Shown: positions 52,671 to 59,803 of the stretch, in pieces
Position numbering within the stretch: position 1 is the stretch's first letter
Layout of the letters: every line of letters begins with the position of its first letter
Origin: Micromonospora sp. RHAY321
GTDB lineage: Bacteria; Actinomycetota; Actinomycetes; Mycobacteriales; Micromonosporaceae
NCBI RefSeq assembly: GCF_023896955.1
Contig: NZ_JAMHIW010000015.1
Span: 1-64,000, forward strand
Direction: 5' to 3'
DNA length: 64,000 nt
Made by a program: the position numbers and the translations under genes
Notes under the pieces: generated by a model
Told to the model about the DNA's origin: nothing
Seen by the model: the letters and a program-made list of their open reading frames with translations, nothing else
The model's database searches: none

Positions 52671-54413
52671 ATGCGACCACGCGTGGCGGCCGCCGCTGGC
52701 GGCGCGATCGCTCTGGTTGTGGCATTGGGTGCGTGCTCGGAGAACACGGGCGAGGGCACCACGGTGGACACCAACCGGCAGCAGACCGGGGTCATCGCGA
52801 CCGACCCCAAGGACTCGCAGGGCCCGGCGGCCGAGGTGAGCGGCGCCGCGAAGGGCGGCACCTTCACCATCATCCGGGAGACGCCGATCTCCCACCTGGA
52901 CCCGCAGCGGACGTACTCGTTCGCGGGCCTGATGACGAACCCGCTCTTCGCCCGCTATCTGACCACCTGGAAGGACGACGGCAAGGGCGGCCTGGTCCTC
53001 GTCGGCGACCTGGCGGAGACGCCGGGCAAGAACGTCAACAACGACTGCAAGGTCTGGGAATTCACCGTCAAGGACGGGGTGAAGTTCGAGGACGGCCGCC
53101 CGATCACCTCCAAGGAGATCGCGTACGGCATCGCCCGCTCCTTCGACCCGGACCTCTCCGGCGGCCCGACCTACATCCAGGAGTGGCTGGCCGACAGCCC
53201 GAACTTCGACACCAAGTGGGACTTCAAGAAGAACAAGACGTCACTGCCGCCCGGCCTGAGCACCCCGGACGCCAAGACGCTGCGCTTCGAGTTCGCCAAG
53301 CCCCGCTGTGACCTGCCGTTCGCGGTCTCGCTGCCGACCACGGCGCCGCTCCCGCCGGACAAGGACACCGGCGTCGACCTGGACAAGCAGCCGTTCTCGT
53401 CCGGCCCGTACAAGGTCGCCAAGAACCAGGTGGGCGTGCAGATCACCCTGGACCGCAACCCCAACTGGGACCCGAACACCGACCCGGTCCGGCACCAGTA
53501 CCCGGACCAGTTCGTGTGGAGCTTCGGCCCGACCGCGGACGCCGCCAACAACCGGGTGATCGCGGACAACGGCGCCGACCAGAGCGCGCTCGCCTTCAAC
53601 GCCGTGCCCGCGTCGCTGGTCGCCCGGGTGGCCGGGGACGCCGCGCTGAAGTCGCGCAGCATCCTCTCGCCGACCCCGAGCGCCAACCAGCTGGTGATCA
53701 ACAACCAGCGTGTCAAGGACCTGAAGGTCCGCCAGGCGCTCAACTACGCCATCGACCGGGAGGGGATGGTCAAGGCGCTCGGCGGCCAGACCGTCGCCTC
53801 GCCGCTGACCACGCTCATGCCGCCGGCCACCATCGGCTACAAGGCGTACGAGGCGTACCCGGCGGGTGCCAACGGCAACGTCGAGAAGGCCAAGGAGCTG
53901 CTCGGCGGCCAGACGCCGGAGCTGGTCCTCGGTGTCGCCGACAACTCGACCGAGCAGCAGCAGGGCGCACAGCTCAAGGCCAACCTGGAGCGCGCCGGCT
54001 TCAAGATCACGCTGCGGAACATCTCGGACGACGCGAAGCTCGACGAGATCAAGAAGAAGGACAACCCCTGGGACCTGTACCTCGGTAACTGGGCGGCGGA
54101 CTGGCCGAGCGGGGCCTCGATCCTGCCGGTGCTCTACGACGGCCGCACCATCAAGGCCGAGGGCAACAGCAACCAGTCCTACTTCAACGACCCGACGATC
54201 AACGCCGAGATGGACCGCATCCTGGCGCTGCCCCCGGCCGACCAGGGCCCGGAGTGGGCCAAGCTCGACGAGCGGATCATGAAGGAGCACGCCCCGGTGG
54301 TGCCGCTCTTCGTCGACGTGGCCTACAACGTGCACGGGTCCAAGGCCGGTGGGGTCTTCATCTCCAGCGTCTTCGGCTACCCGTCGTTCGTCAACGCGTA
54401 CGTCAAGCCGTAA
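52671..54413 (+). CDS. Peptide-binding lipoprotein of an ABC transporter (OppA/DppA-like)
   Basis: A 580-residue extracellular solute-binding protein of family 5. The signal peptide ends in the lipobox LGAC, making Cys22 the lipid anchor. It has the SBP5 pattern (DPQRTYSFAGLM, CKVWEFTVKDGVKFEDGRPITS, LRFEFAKP). It captures peptides for the OppD/OppF/DppC/DppB transporter. GAAGGAGG precedes ATG 52671, and a 17-bp terminator hairpin follows at 54432-54476. Confidence 0.95.
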   Translation: MRPRVAAAAGGAIALVVALGACSENTGEGTTVDTNRQQTGVIATDPKDSQGPAAEVSGAAKGGTFTIIRETPISHLDPQRTYSFAGLMTNPLFARYLTTWKDDGKGGLVLVGDLAETPGKNVNNDCKVWEFTVKDGVKFEDGRPITSKEIAYGIARSFDPDLSGGPTYIQEWLADSPNFDTKWDFKKNKTSLPPGLSTPDAKTLRFEFAKPRCDLPFAVSLPTTAPLPPDKDTGVDLDKQPFSSGPYKVAKNQVGVQITLDRNPNWDPNTDPVRHQYPDQFVWSFGPTADAANNRVIADNGADQSALAFNAVPASLVARVAGDAALKSRSILSPTPSANQLVINNQRVKDLKVRQALNYAIDREGMVKALGGQTVASPLTTLMPPATIGYKAYEAYPAGANGNVEKAKELLGGQTPELVLGVADNSTEQQQGAQLKANLERAGFKITLRNISDDAKLDEIKKKDNPWDLYLGNWAADWPSGASILPVLYDGRTIKAEGNSNQSYFNDPTINAEMDRILALPPADQGPEWAKLDERIMKEHAPVVPLFVDVAYNVHGSKAGGVFISSVFGYPSFVNAYVKP

Positions 54414-54431
54414 GTCACACCGCAGGCAGGC

Positions 54432-54476
54432 AAGGGTCCCCTCCCGACAGCGTCGTCGGGAGGGGACCCTTCTGTT
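54432..54476 (+). terminator. Strong terminator hairpin after oppA
   Basis: Arms 54432-54448 and 54455-54471 are perfect 17-base complements (AAGGGTCCCCTCCCGAC) around a 6-base loop, followed by TCTGTT. The right arm and tail recur as a direct repeat at 55724-55746. Confidence 0.9.
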
Positions 54477-54529
54477 ATTGCTGATCGGCTCACCCTGGGT
54501 CGGCTTCCCAGGTCACTCCTAGCACGCCG

Positions 54530-54790
54530 GAAGCGATGTCGCTGCGGGCATCGCTTCTGGTGCAGGCCGGTCTGAACGCGGCCAGGGCGGGCGACGACCG
54601 GGTGGCCGGTGACCTGCTCGACGAGGCCGCCAAGCTTGCCGTCCAGGTGGGCGACGGGCACGACCATCACCGGACGGCGTTCGGGCCGACTGCTGTCGAG
54701 CTGGCGCGGGTCGCTGCCGCCCTGGAACTGGGCGATGGGCCGCAGGCGGTCGCCCGGCACGAGGAGGCGATCGGGCGGGACGGGCGCAGC
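54530..54790 (+). pseudogene. Fragment of a TPR-type transcriptional regulator (middle part)
   Basis: The frame encodes LRASLLVQAGLNAARAGDDR, then DEAAKLAVQVGDGHD, TAFGPTAVELARVAAALELG and ARHEEAIGRDGR, a pattern I know from the TPR half of XRE-family regulators of Micromonospora and Streptomyces. Neither the helix-turn-helix start nor the regulator's end follows. The frame runs on into the lipoprotein gene. The likely missing C-terminal part lies at 57181-57412. Confidence 0.65.
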
Positions 54791-54871
54791 AGGCTCAGCG
54801 ACGACACGACCGCGCCGAAGTCATCAAGCGGGCACACTTGTGAGGGCACGACGGCGTCAGAGGGGGCATGG

Positions 54872-55690
54872 ATGCGCTGCGGCAAGTGGAAGGGCGCCGT
54901 TCTGGGCACGGTGGCGGTCCTGGCCGCGATGCTGTTCACCGGCTGCGAAGCGGACGGCCAGACCGCGCCGAAGCCGGTGGACGGGTCGATGAAGGAGGTG
55001 CTCAAGGAGTACCAGCCCCGCTTCGAGCAGCGGCGCGCGGCACTCACCGCGGCGGCAGCGAAGGTGCCCGAGAAGGGCGTTGGCAAGGCATCGTGTGCCC
55101 GGACGCTGGACCCGCGGCCGGAGTTCATCTGGTTCGATCACACCAGCAAGGTTCTGGACAGCTACAACAGCCCGGACAAGGGCGGAAACGTCGACATCGT
55201 GGCGACGGCCGAGGCCGGAGCGCCGGAGCAGATAGTGGACAATCCAGGGTCGACCCTCAACAGGTTCGCCGTGCCGCCGGGCTGGCTCGTCCGCGGCCTC
55301 TGGATTACCGGCCCGCAGGGACCACTAGGCACCAACGAGTTCAAGGTGACCAGCCAGTACGGCGACGAGCCATACCTCGGGGTCGAGGAGGACCCGGTCC
55401 AGCGGCTCCGGAAGATCCTCGACGTCGGGCTGCACAAGCGCTACGTCCTGCTGTATCGCGTGACGACCTTCACCTTCCCCGACGCCGAGGGCCGGGACGT
55501 TGTTCGGGCCGACGTGTTCCTCGCCGACCTGGAAGAGGGCGACCTGCCCTGCCAGTTGGTCGCGGACGGCTCTCGTTACGGCACGAGCGGTGGACCGGTG
55601 GGCTGGGTCTCGCTCACCCCGTACGAAGACATGCAAACCAGTCTTCAGATCCACATCAGCGACAAGCTGAGGTCCCTGACCCGCCCCTGA
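54872..55690 (+). CDS. Putative lipoprotein of unknown function
   Basis: A 272-residue protein with a lipoprotein signal peptide (basic start MRCGKWKG, hydrophobic core, lipobox FTGC with Cys25). The mature part has two further Cys residues and alternating strands. I do not recognise the family. AGGGGGC precedes ATG 54872. It follows a regulator fragment in the same frame and is flanked by copies of a terminator arm, so it may be a recent arrival. Confidence 0.7.
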   Translation: MRCGKWKGAVLGTVAVLAAMLFTGCEADGQTAPKPVDGSMKEVLKEYQPRFEQRRAALTAAAAKVPEKGVGKASCARTLDPRPEFIWFDHTSKVLDSYNSPDKGGNVDIVATAEAGAPEQIVDNPGSTLNRFAVPPGWLVRGLWITGPQGPLGTNEFKVTSQYGDEPYLGVEEDPVQRLRKILDVGLHKRYVLLYRVTTFTFPDAEGRDVVRADVFLADLEEGDLPCQLVADGSRYGTSGGPVGWVSLTPYEDMQTSLQIHISDKLRSLTRP

Positions 55691-55723
55691 CTTCCGACGC
55701 GGCTGACCAGGGCCACCGCGCGC

Positions 55724-55746
55724 CGTCGGGAGGGGACCCTTCTGTT
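55724..55746 (+). repeat. Direct repeat of the oppA terminator right arm
   Basis: These 23 bases (CGTCGGGAGGGGACCCTT then CTGTT) are identical to 54454-54476, but the left arm of the hairpin is missing here, so no stem forms. The two copies bracket the regulator fragment and the lipoprotein gene. Confidence 0.85.
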
Positions 55747-55892
55747 TCTGCAGAACAGGTCACTGCGCGATCCCCGGCAGCGCCTCAAACGGTAGGGGTG
55801 GCCGCATGGTCGAGATGGGGGCCAGCGTCAGTGCGTCCCAACGCTCAGCAGGACAGGCTCGAGGCTATTCGCATTCGTGTCTGGAGGAACTC

Positions 55893-57179
55893 ATGTCAGG
55901 TTCAGAAGGCTTTGTCAGTCGACGCGCTGTGCTTCGTGGCGCTGCCGTCGGTGTAGTGGGAGCCGGGCTGGCGTCGGCCCAGGCGGCGTACGCGGGCAAC
56001 GGGTCGGCTGCTGGCCTGCTAGGCGAGGATGCGGTGGACGCCGTGGCCTCTGGGCTGGACCGTGACCTGATCGAGTTGCGCCGTGACATCCACCGGCACC
56101 CGGAGACCCCGGGCCAGGAGCAGCGGACCGCAGAGGTGGTGGCCCAGCGACTTCGCGCGGCCGGCCTCGACGTCACCACGGGTGTCGGCGGCCATGGGGT
56201 CGTGGGAGTCCTCAGCGGTGCCCGTCATGGCCGGACGGTCGCCTACCGGTCGGACATGGACGCGGTACCGCCGAGCGATCAGGTGGGAGGTGGCACGCAA
56301 GCGGCTCACCTGTGTGGGCACGATATGCACACGGCTGTGGGCGTGGGTGTCGCGGAGGTCCTGGCGCGTCTGCGCAACCGGCTCGCGGGCACGGTGGTGT
56401 TCGTTTTCCAACCTGCCGAGGAGACGCTCACCGGTGCCGCCGCGATGCTCGACGATGGCGTGTTCGCCCGAGTCCGTCCATCGGAGATCCATGCCATGCA
56501 CTGCGGTCCTTTCCCGGTCGGCCAGTTCGTTGTCACGCCCGGGTTCGGACTTCCTGGCCAGGACCGCGGCGTCATCACGCTCGTGGGGCGTGATGCGACG
56601 GCGCGGGCGCGACGGCTCGCCGCCGAGATCGGCGGGCTCAGCACCGTGTCCCGCCCAGCGACCTCCGAGGACCTCGAACGGCTCGTGGCCGACATCCAGG
56701 CACCTGACGGGCCGTTGGCCGAGTTCGTCTTCATGCAGGCCCAGGTCTCCGAAGCCGAAGGCCGGGCCGAGGTGCGGTTGTCGTACCGTTGCTGGCCGGA
56801 GGACCGGCACATCGCCATCCGCGAGGACATCCGTCGACTCGCAAGCTCCGACGGCCAGGCATCGGTGGCGTTTCCGAACGACCCGTTTCCCGCCATGGTC
56901 TGTCCCGAGCGGGAAGGCCAGGCCCTGAAGCGGTACCTCCGACAGGCAGCAGGGCGCGACCGGGTGCGGACGTTGCATGCCGCGATCCCGTTCAGCGGCG
57001 AGGACTTCGCGCTGTTCCTGGACCGGCTTCCTGGCACGTACACCTTTCTCGGCGTCCGTGCGCCCGGCGCCGCCATCGAAACGAGTTATCCGCATTTCGG
57101 CGCCTTCGACCCGGACGAGCGGGCCATCGGCCACGGCGTCCGCGCGATGGCGGGTTGGCTCGCTCGGCGCACCCGCTAG
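55893..57179 (+). CDS. Tat-exported M20-family amidohydrolase/peptidase
   Basis: The 428-residue protein starts with a twin-arginine signal (SRRAVLRG with Arg10-Arg11, hydrophobic core, AYAG). The M20 metal residues are DMDAVP at 121-126, CGHDMHT at 141-147 and the Glu pair in PAEET at 174-178. Enzymes of this group hydrolyse N-acyl amino acids, indole conjugates or dipeptides; the substrate is unknown. GGAGG precedes ATG 55893. After export as a folded protein it works outside the membrane. It sits between the two regulator fragments. Confidence 0.85.
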   Translation: MSGSEGFVSRRAVLRGAAVGVVGAGLASAQAAYAGNGSAAGLLGEDAVDAVASGLDRDLIELRRDIHRHPETPGQEQRTAEVVAQRLRAAGLDVTTGVGGHGVVGVLSGARHGRTVAYRSDMDAVPPSDQVGGGTQAAHLCGHDMHTAVGVGVAEVLARLRNRLAGTVVFVFQPAEETLTGAAAMLDDGVFARVRPSEIHAMHCGPFPVGQFVVTPGFGLPGQDRGVITLVGRDATARARRLAAEIGGLSTVSRPATSEDLERLVADIQAPDGPLAEFVFMQAQVSEAEGRAEVRLSYRCWPEDRHIAIREDIRRLASSDGQASVAFPNDPFPAMVCPEREGQALKRYLRQAAGRDRVRTLHAAIPFSGEDFALFLDRLPGTYTFLGVRAPGAAIETSYPHFGAFDPDERAIGHGVRAMAGWLARRTR

Positions 57180-57180
57180 C

Positions 57181-57412
57181 GGCGCACGGACGACCCCGCC
57201 AACGCGGCCCGGGTCCTGCTGCGCGCCGAACGCATCGCACCCGCTGAGATTCGCCACCGGCCACCGGTCAGCGGCACGGAATCTGGTTGCCCAGTTCACC
57301 CTCGACCCGGACGCCCCGCGGACGATCACGCAGCTCGCCATCGGCCTCGGGCGCTGTGAGCGTGATGGTCTACCCCAGATGGTTAGGCCAACCGGCCGCG
57401 CCGTGAATCGGT
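57181..57412 (+). pseudogene. Fragment of a TPR-type transcriptional regulator (C-terminal part)
   Basis: One frame reads DDPANAARVLLRAERIAPAE then IRHRPPV, and after a frame change the sequence continues SAARNLVAQFTLDPDAP and TITQLAIGLG. This is the C-terminal pattern of the same regulator type as the fragment at 54530-54790. It has no start of its own, contains a frameshift near 57275 and follows the M20 stop directly, so it is a relic. Confidence 0.65.
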
Positions 57413-57414
57413 AA

Positions 57415-58171
57415 TCAGGAAGCCGACACGGCGGAAGCGCGCATTGCTGCGGCCAGCCACTCGTACGGGAACCGCTCCGGCGGCAGGTTGTTCACGACGG
57501 TGACCAGCTCCATGTACCGGTCGAACGGCCCCTCCTGCTCCGGCGGCGTGCGGTCCCACTCCGCGCCCTTCAGCATCTGGTCGGCGGCGTACGGCCTGCC
57601 GGACCTCGGTGTCCCGGACCAGTTCGGCCAGCTCGATCCACGCCTCCAACTGGGCCGCGGTGGGATGGTCGGGCAGCTCCGGTCGGGCCGCCCGCCACCA
57701 CTCGACCATCCGCTCCGGTGGCTCCCAGCCGGCGGAGACCTCGGTCCAGAACTCGTCGATGAGCCGGTCGCGTTCCTCGTCCGACATGCCGACCAGTTTG
57801 TGCATCAGCGTGACCTGCTCGGCCGTGGAATCCTGCCGCAGGATGGCCGACAGCACCGCGCGCCGGCTGCGCAGCCGTGCCTCCTGCCGTTCCAGCAGGG
57901 CCAGGTGGGTGGTGGCCAGTTCGCGCAGCGTCGCCTCGCCGGCCAGCACCCGTCGGATCTCGTCCAGGCCCGCGTCGAGTTCCCGTAGCGTCCGGACCAG
58001 TTCCAGCCGGGCGATGGCCGACACGTCGTACAGACGGTGGCCGGCCGGGGTGCTGGCGGCCGGCGTGACGACACCGGCGTCCGCGTAGTACCGGACGGCG
58101 CTGACGCTCAGGCCGGTCCGCCGGGCGACATCCCCGATGGCGTACAGCTCGTTCCTGTCCACGACGCCCAC
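57415..58171 (-). pseudogene. MerR-family regulator with frameshifted C-terminus
   Basis: The first 190 or so residues are a normal MerR-type regulator: helix-turn-helix YAIGDVARRTGLSVSAVRYY, then a coiled coil and a helical effector region. After EVRQAVRR the open frame becomes Arg/Ala-rich nonsense. A shift near 57582-57590 restores DQMLKGAEWDRTPPEQEG and a natural end AAAMRASAVSAS at 57415. Without the shift the gene stops at 57383. The start is GTG 58171. A palindrome 6 bp upstream fits autoregulation. Confidence 0.7.
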
Positions 58172-58177
58172 TATGCG

Positions 58178-58196
58178 ATCTCAAGCGGCTTGAGAT
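58178..58196. promoter_or_regulatory. MerR-type operator palindrome
   Basis: ATCTCAAG-CGG-CTTGAGAT is a perfect palindrome with 8-base arms, 6 bp upstream of the MerR gene and beyond the 3' end of the oxidoreductase gene at 58261. CTCAAG-N-CTTGAG sites are typical of MerR proteins. Confidence 0.65.
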
Positions 58197-58260
58197 GCAA
58201 GCCCGTCGCGCGAGCGGCATGGTCCCGGTGGAGCGCGACGGCCGGCCTTTCGCCGGCGGA

Positions 58261-59163
58261 TCAGGGGACGATCACCACGCCGCCGCGTACGCCGCCTTGG
58301 GCCAACCGCTCGTGGGCGGTCGCCGCGTCGGCGAAGGGGTACACGTCAGCGACCCGGAGCGGGATGAAGCCGCTGGTGACGAGTTTGACCAGTTCGCCCA
58401 GCCGGGTTCCGTCCGGTAGCACCTCCAGCGCGAAGGTCCGGATTCCGCGCACCGGCTCCGGGCGAAGCGGGGGTGACGCGGCCACGTAGCCGCCGCCGTC
58501 CCGAATGAGGTCCAGCAGCGAGGAGCCGATCACCGCCAGGTCGATGACCGCGTCGAACGTCCCCGTCGGATCGTCGGTGCGCGACAGGAACGCCGCGCCC
58601 AGCGACTCGACGAACTCGCGGTCGTCGGCTCCGGCGAGTCCGGTGGCGTGCAGACCGGCCGCCCGGGCCAGCGCCAGAACGAAACCACCGACCTGCCCGG
58701 CGGCACCGGTGACGAGCACTGTCGAACCTGCCGGGAGCGCGAGCAGGTCGAGTGCCTGGGCGGCGGCGAGGCCATTGGTCGGCAGGGTCGCCGCTTCGGT
58801 GGCGGGGACGCCGGCGGGCGCGGAGGTCAGCCAGGTGGCGTCGAGGACTACGTACTCGGCGTGGGCGCCGACAGTGGTTTGCAGCCAGGGCGAGAAGCCG
58901 ATGACCTCGTCGCCGATCGTGAACTCCTGAACCGATGGGCCGACCGCGTCGACGGTGCCGGCGACGTCCCAGCCGGGCGTGTACGGCAGACCGGTCGGCA
59001 AGGGGGCAGGGAACCGACCGGAGCGGACCATCAGATCGACCGGATGGACAACTGACGCCGCGACCCGCACCCGCACCTGCCCCGGCCCGGGCTCGGGCAC
59101 CGGCACGTCGGCCACGTGCAGGACCTCCGGCCCTCCGAACTTGTCGTAGCTGACTGCCCGCAT
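58261..59163 (-). CDS. Zinc-independent NADP-dependent alcohol dehydrogenase/quinone oxidoreductase
   Basis: A 300-residue MDR-superfamily protein: front MRAVSYDKFGGPEVL, middle GYTPGWDVAG-like block PYTPGWDVAGTVDAVG, and the cofactor loop VTGAAGQVGG. There are no zinc-ligand cysteines. It probably reduces quinones or reactive carbonyls with NADPH. It is divergent from an HxlR regulator across 105 bp that contains an HxlR-like operator, so redox or electrophile control is likely. Confidence 0.92.
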   Translation of the reverse strand: MRAVSYDKFGGPEVLHVADVPVPEPGPGQVRVRVAASVVHPVDLMVRSGRFPAPLPTGLPYTPGWDVAGTVDAVGPSVQEFTIGDEVIGFSPWLQTTVGAHAEYVVLDATWLTSAPAGVPATEAATLPTNGLAAAQALDLLALPAGSTVLVTGAAGQVGGFVLALARAAGLHATGLAGADDREFVESLGAAFLSRTDDPTGTFDAVIDLAVIGSSLLDLIRDGGGYVAASPPLRPEPVRGIRTFALEVLPDGTRLGELVKLVTSGFIPLRVADVYPFADAATAHERLAQGGVRGGVVIVP

Positions 59164-59228
59164 CGTCGTCTCCTTCGTGGGATTTCGTGATCACCACGAC
59201 GGTACGAATCGTCGGCACTGTGAGAAAG

Positions 59229-59248
59229 TAGGTACCTTAAAGTGCCTA
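59229..59248. promoter_or_regulatory. HxlR-type operator between divergent oxidoreductase and regulator genes
   Basis: TAGGTACCTTAAAGTGCCTA is an imperfect 20-bp palindrome, 21 bp before the HxlR start and 66 bp before the oxidoreductase start. AGGTAC/GTNCCT sites fit this regulator family. Confidence 0.7.
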
Positions 59249-59268
59249 GGGCGCCGAAGGAGTGAAGA

Positions 59269-59667
59269 ATGGCGACGTCGACCGCAGCGCAACGCCGCGA
59301 GCAGGCCAAACGCGACTACGACGCGTTCCTGGAACAGTGCCCGACCCGTGAGCTGCTGAGCAGGCTCACCGACAAGTGGGTCGCCCTGGTGATCCCAGCG
59401 CTCGTCGACGGCCCGCGGCGGCACGGCGAGCTCGCCCAGCGCATCGCCGGTGTCAGCCAGAAGATGCTCACCCAGACCCTGCGCACCCTGGAGCGCGACG
59501 GCCTGGTCACCCGCACGGTCACTGCCTCGGTGCCGGTCCGCGTCGACTACGAGCTCACCCCGCTCGGCCACGAGCTGTTCCCGGTCATGATCGCGATCAA
59601 GAACTGGGCCGAGACGCACATGGACCGCGTCTTCGAAGCCCGGACCCGATACGACGAACGCCCCTGA
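59269..59667 (+). CDS. HxlR-family transcriptional regulator
   Basis: A 132-residue winged-helix regulator with the HxlR pattern CPTRELLSRLTDKWVALVIPAL, SQKMLTQTLRTLERDGLV and YELTPLGHEL. The single Cys24 in the HxlR position can act as a redox or electrophile sensor, as in YodB/HypR. GAAGGAG precedes ATG 59269. It is divergent from the quinone oxidoreductase it very likely represses. Confidence 0.93.
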   Translation: MATSTAAQRREQAKRDYDAFLEQCPTRELLSRLTDKWVALVIPALVDGPRRHGELAQRIAGVSQKMLTQTLRTLERDGLVTRTVTASVPVRVDYELTPLGHELFPVMIAIKNWAETHMDRVFEARTRYDERP

Positions 59668-59803
59668 AACCGACGGCGCCGATCACTTCAGATATCGCCG
59701 CCGCCCGCCGTTGTGCGCAAGAGGTCCGGGAGCTCATGCCGGACGCCGAACAGGACGCGATGCTCCGCCAGGCGAACACTCGCGGGCCCGGCGTAGCCGG
59801 AGA

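Noticed and set aside
59690..59803. Possible gene relic reading DIAAARRCAQEVRELMPDAE
   Set aside because: Only about 40 codons, no start or ribosome-binding site, and no family that I can recognise; it may be a decayed piece but the support is too weak.
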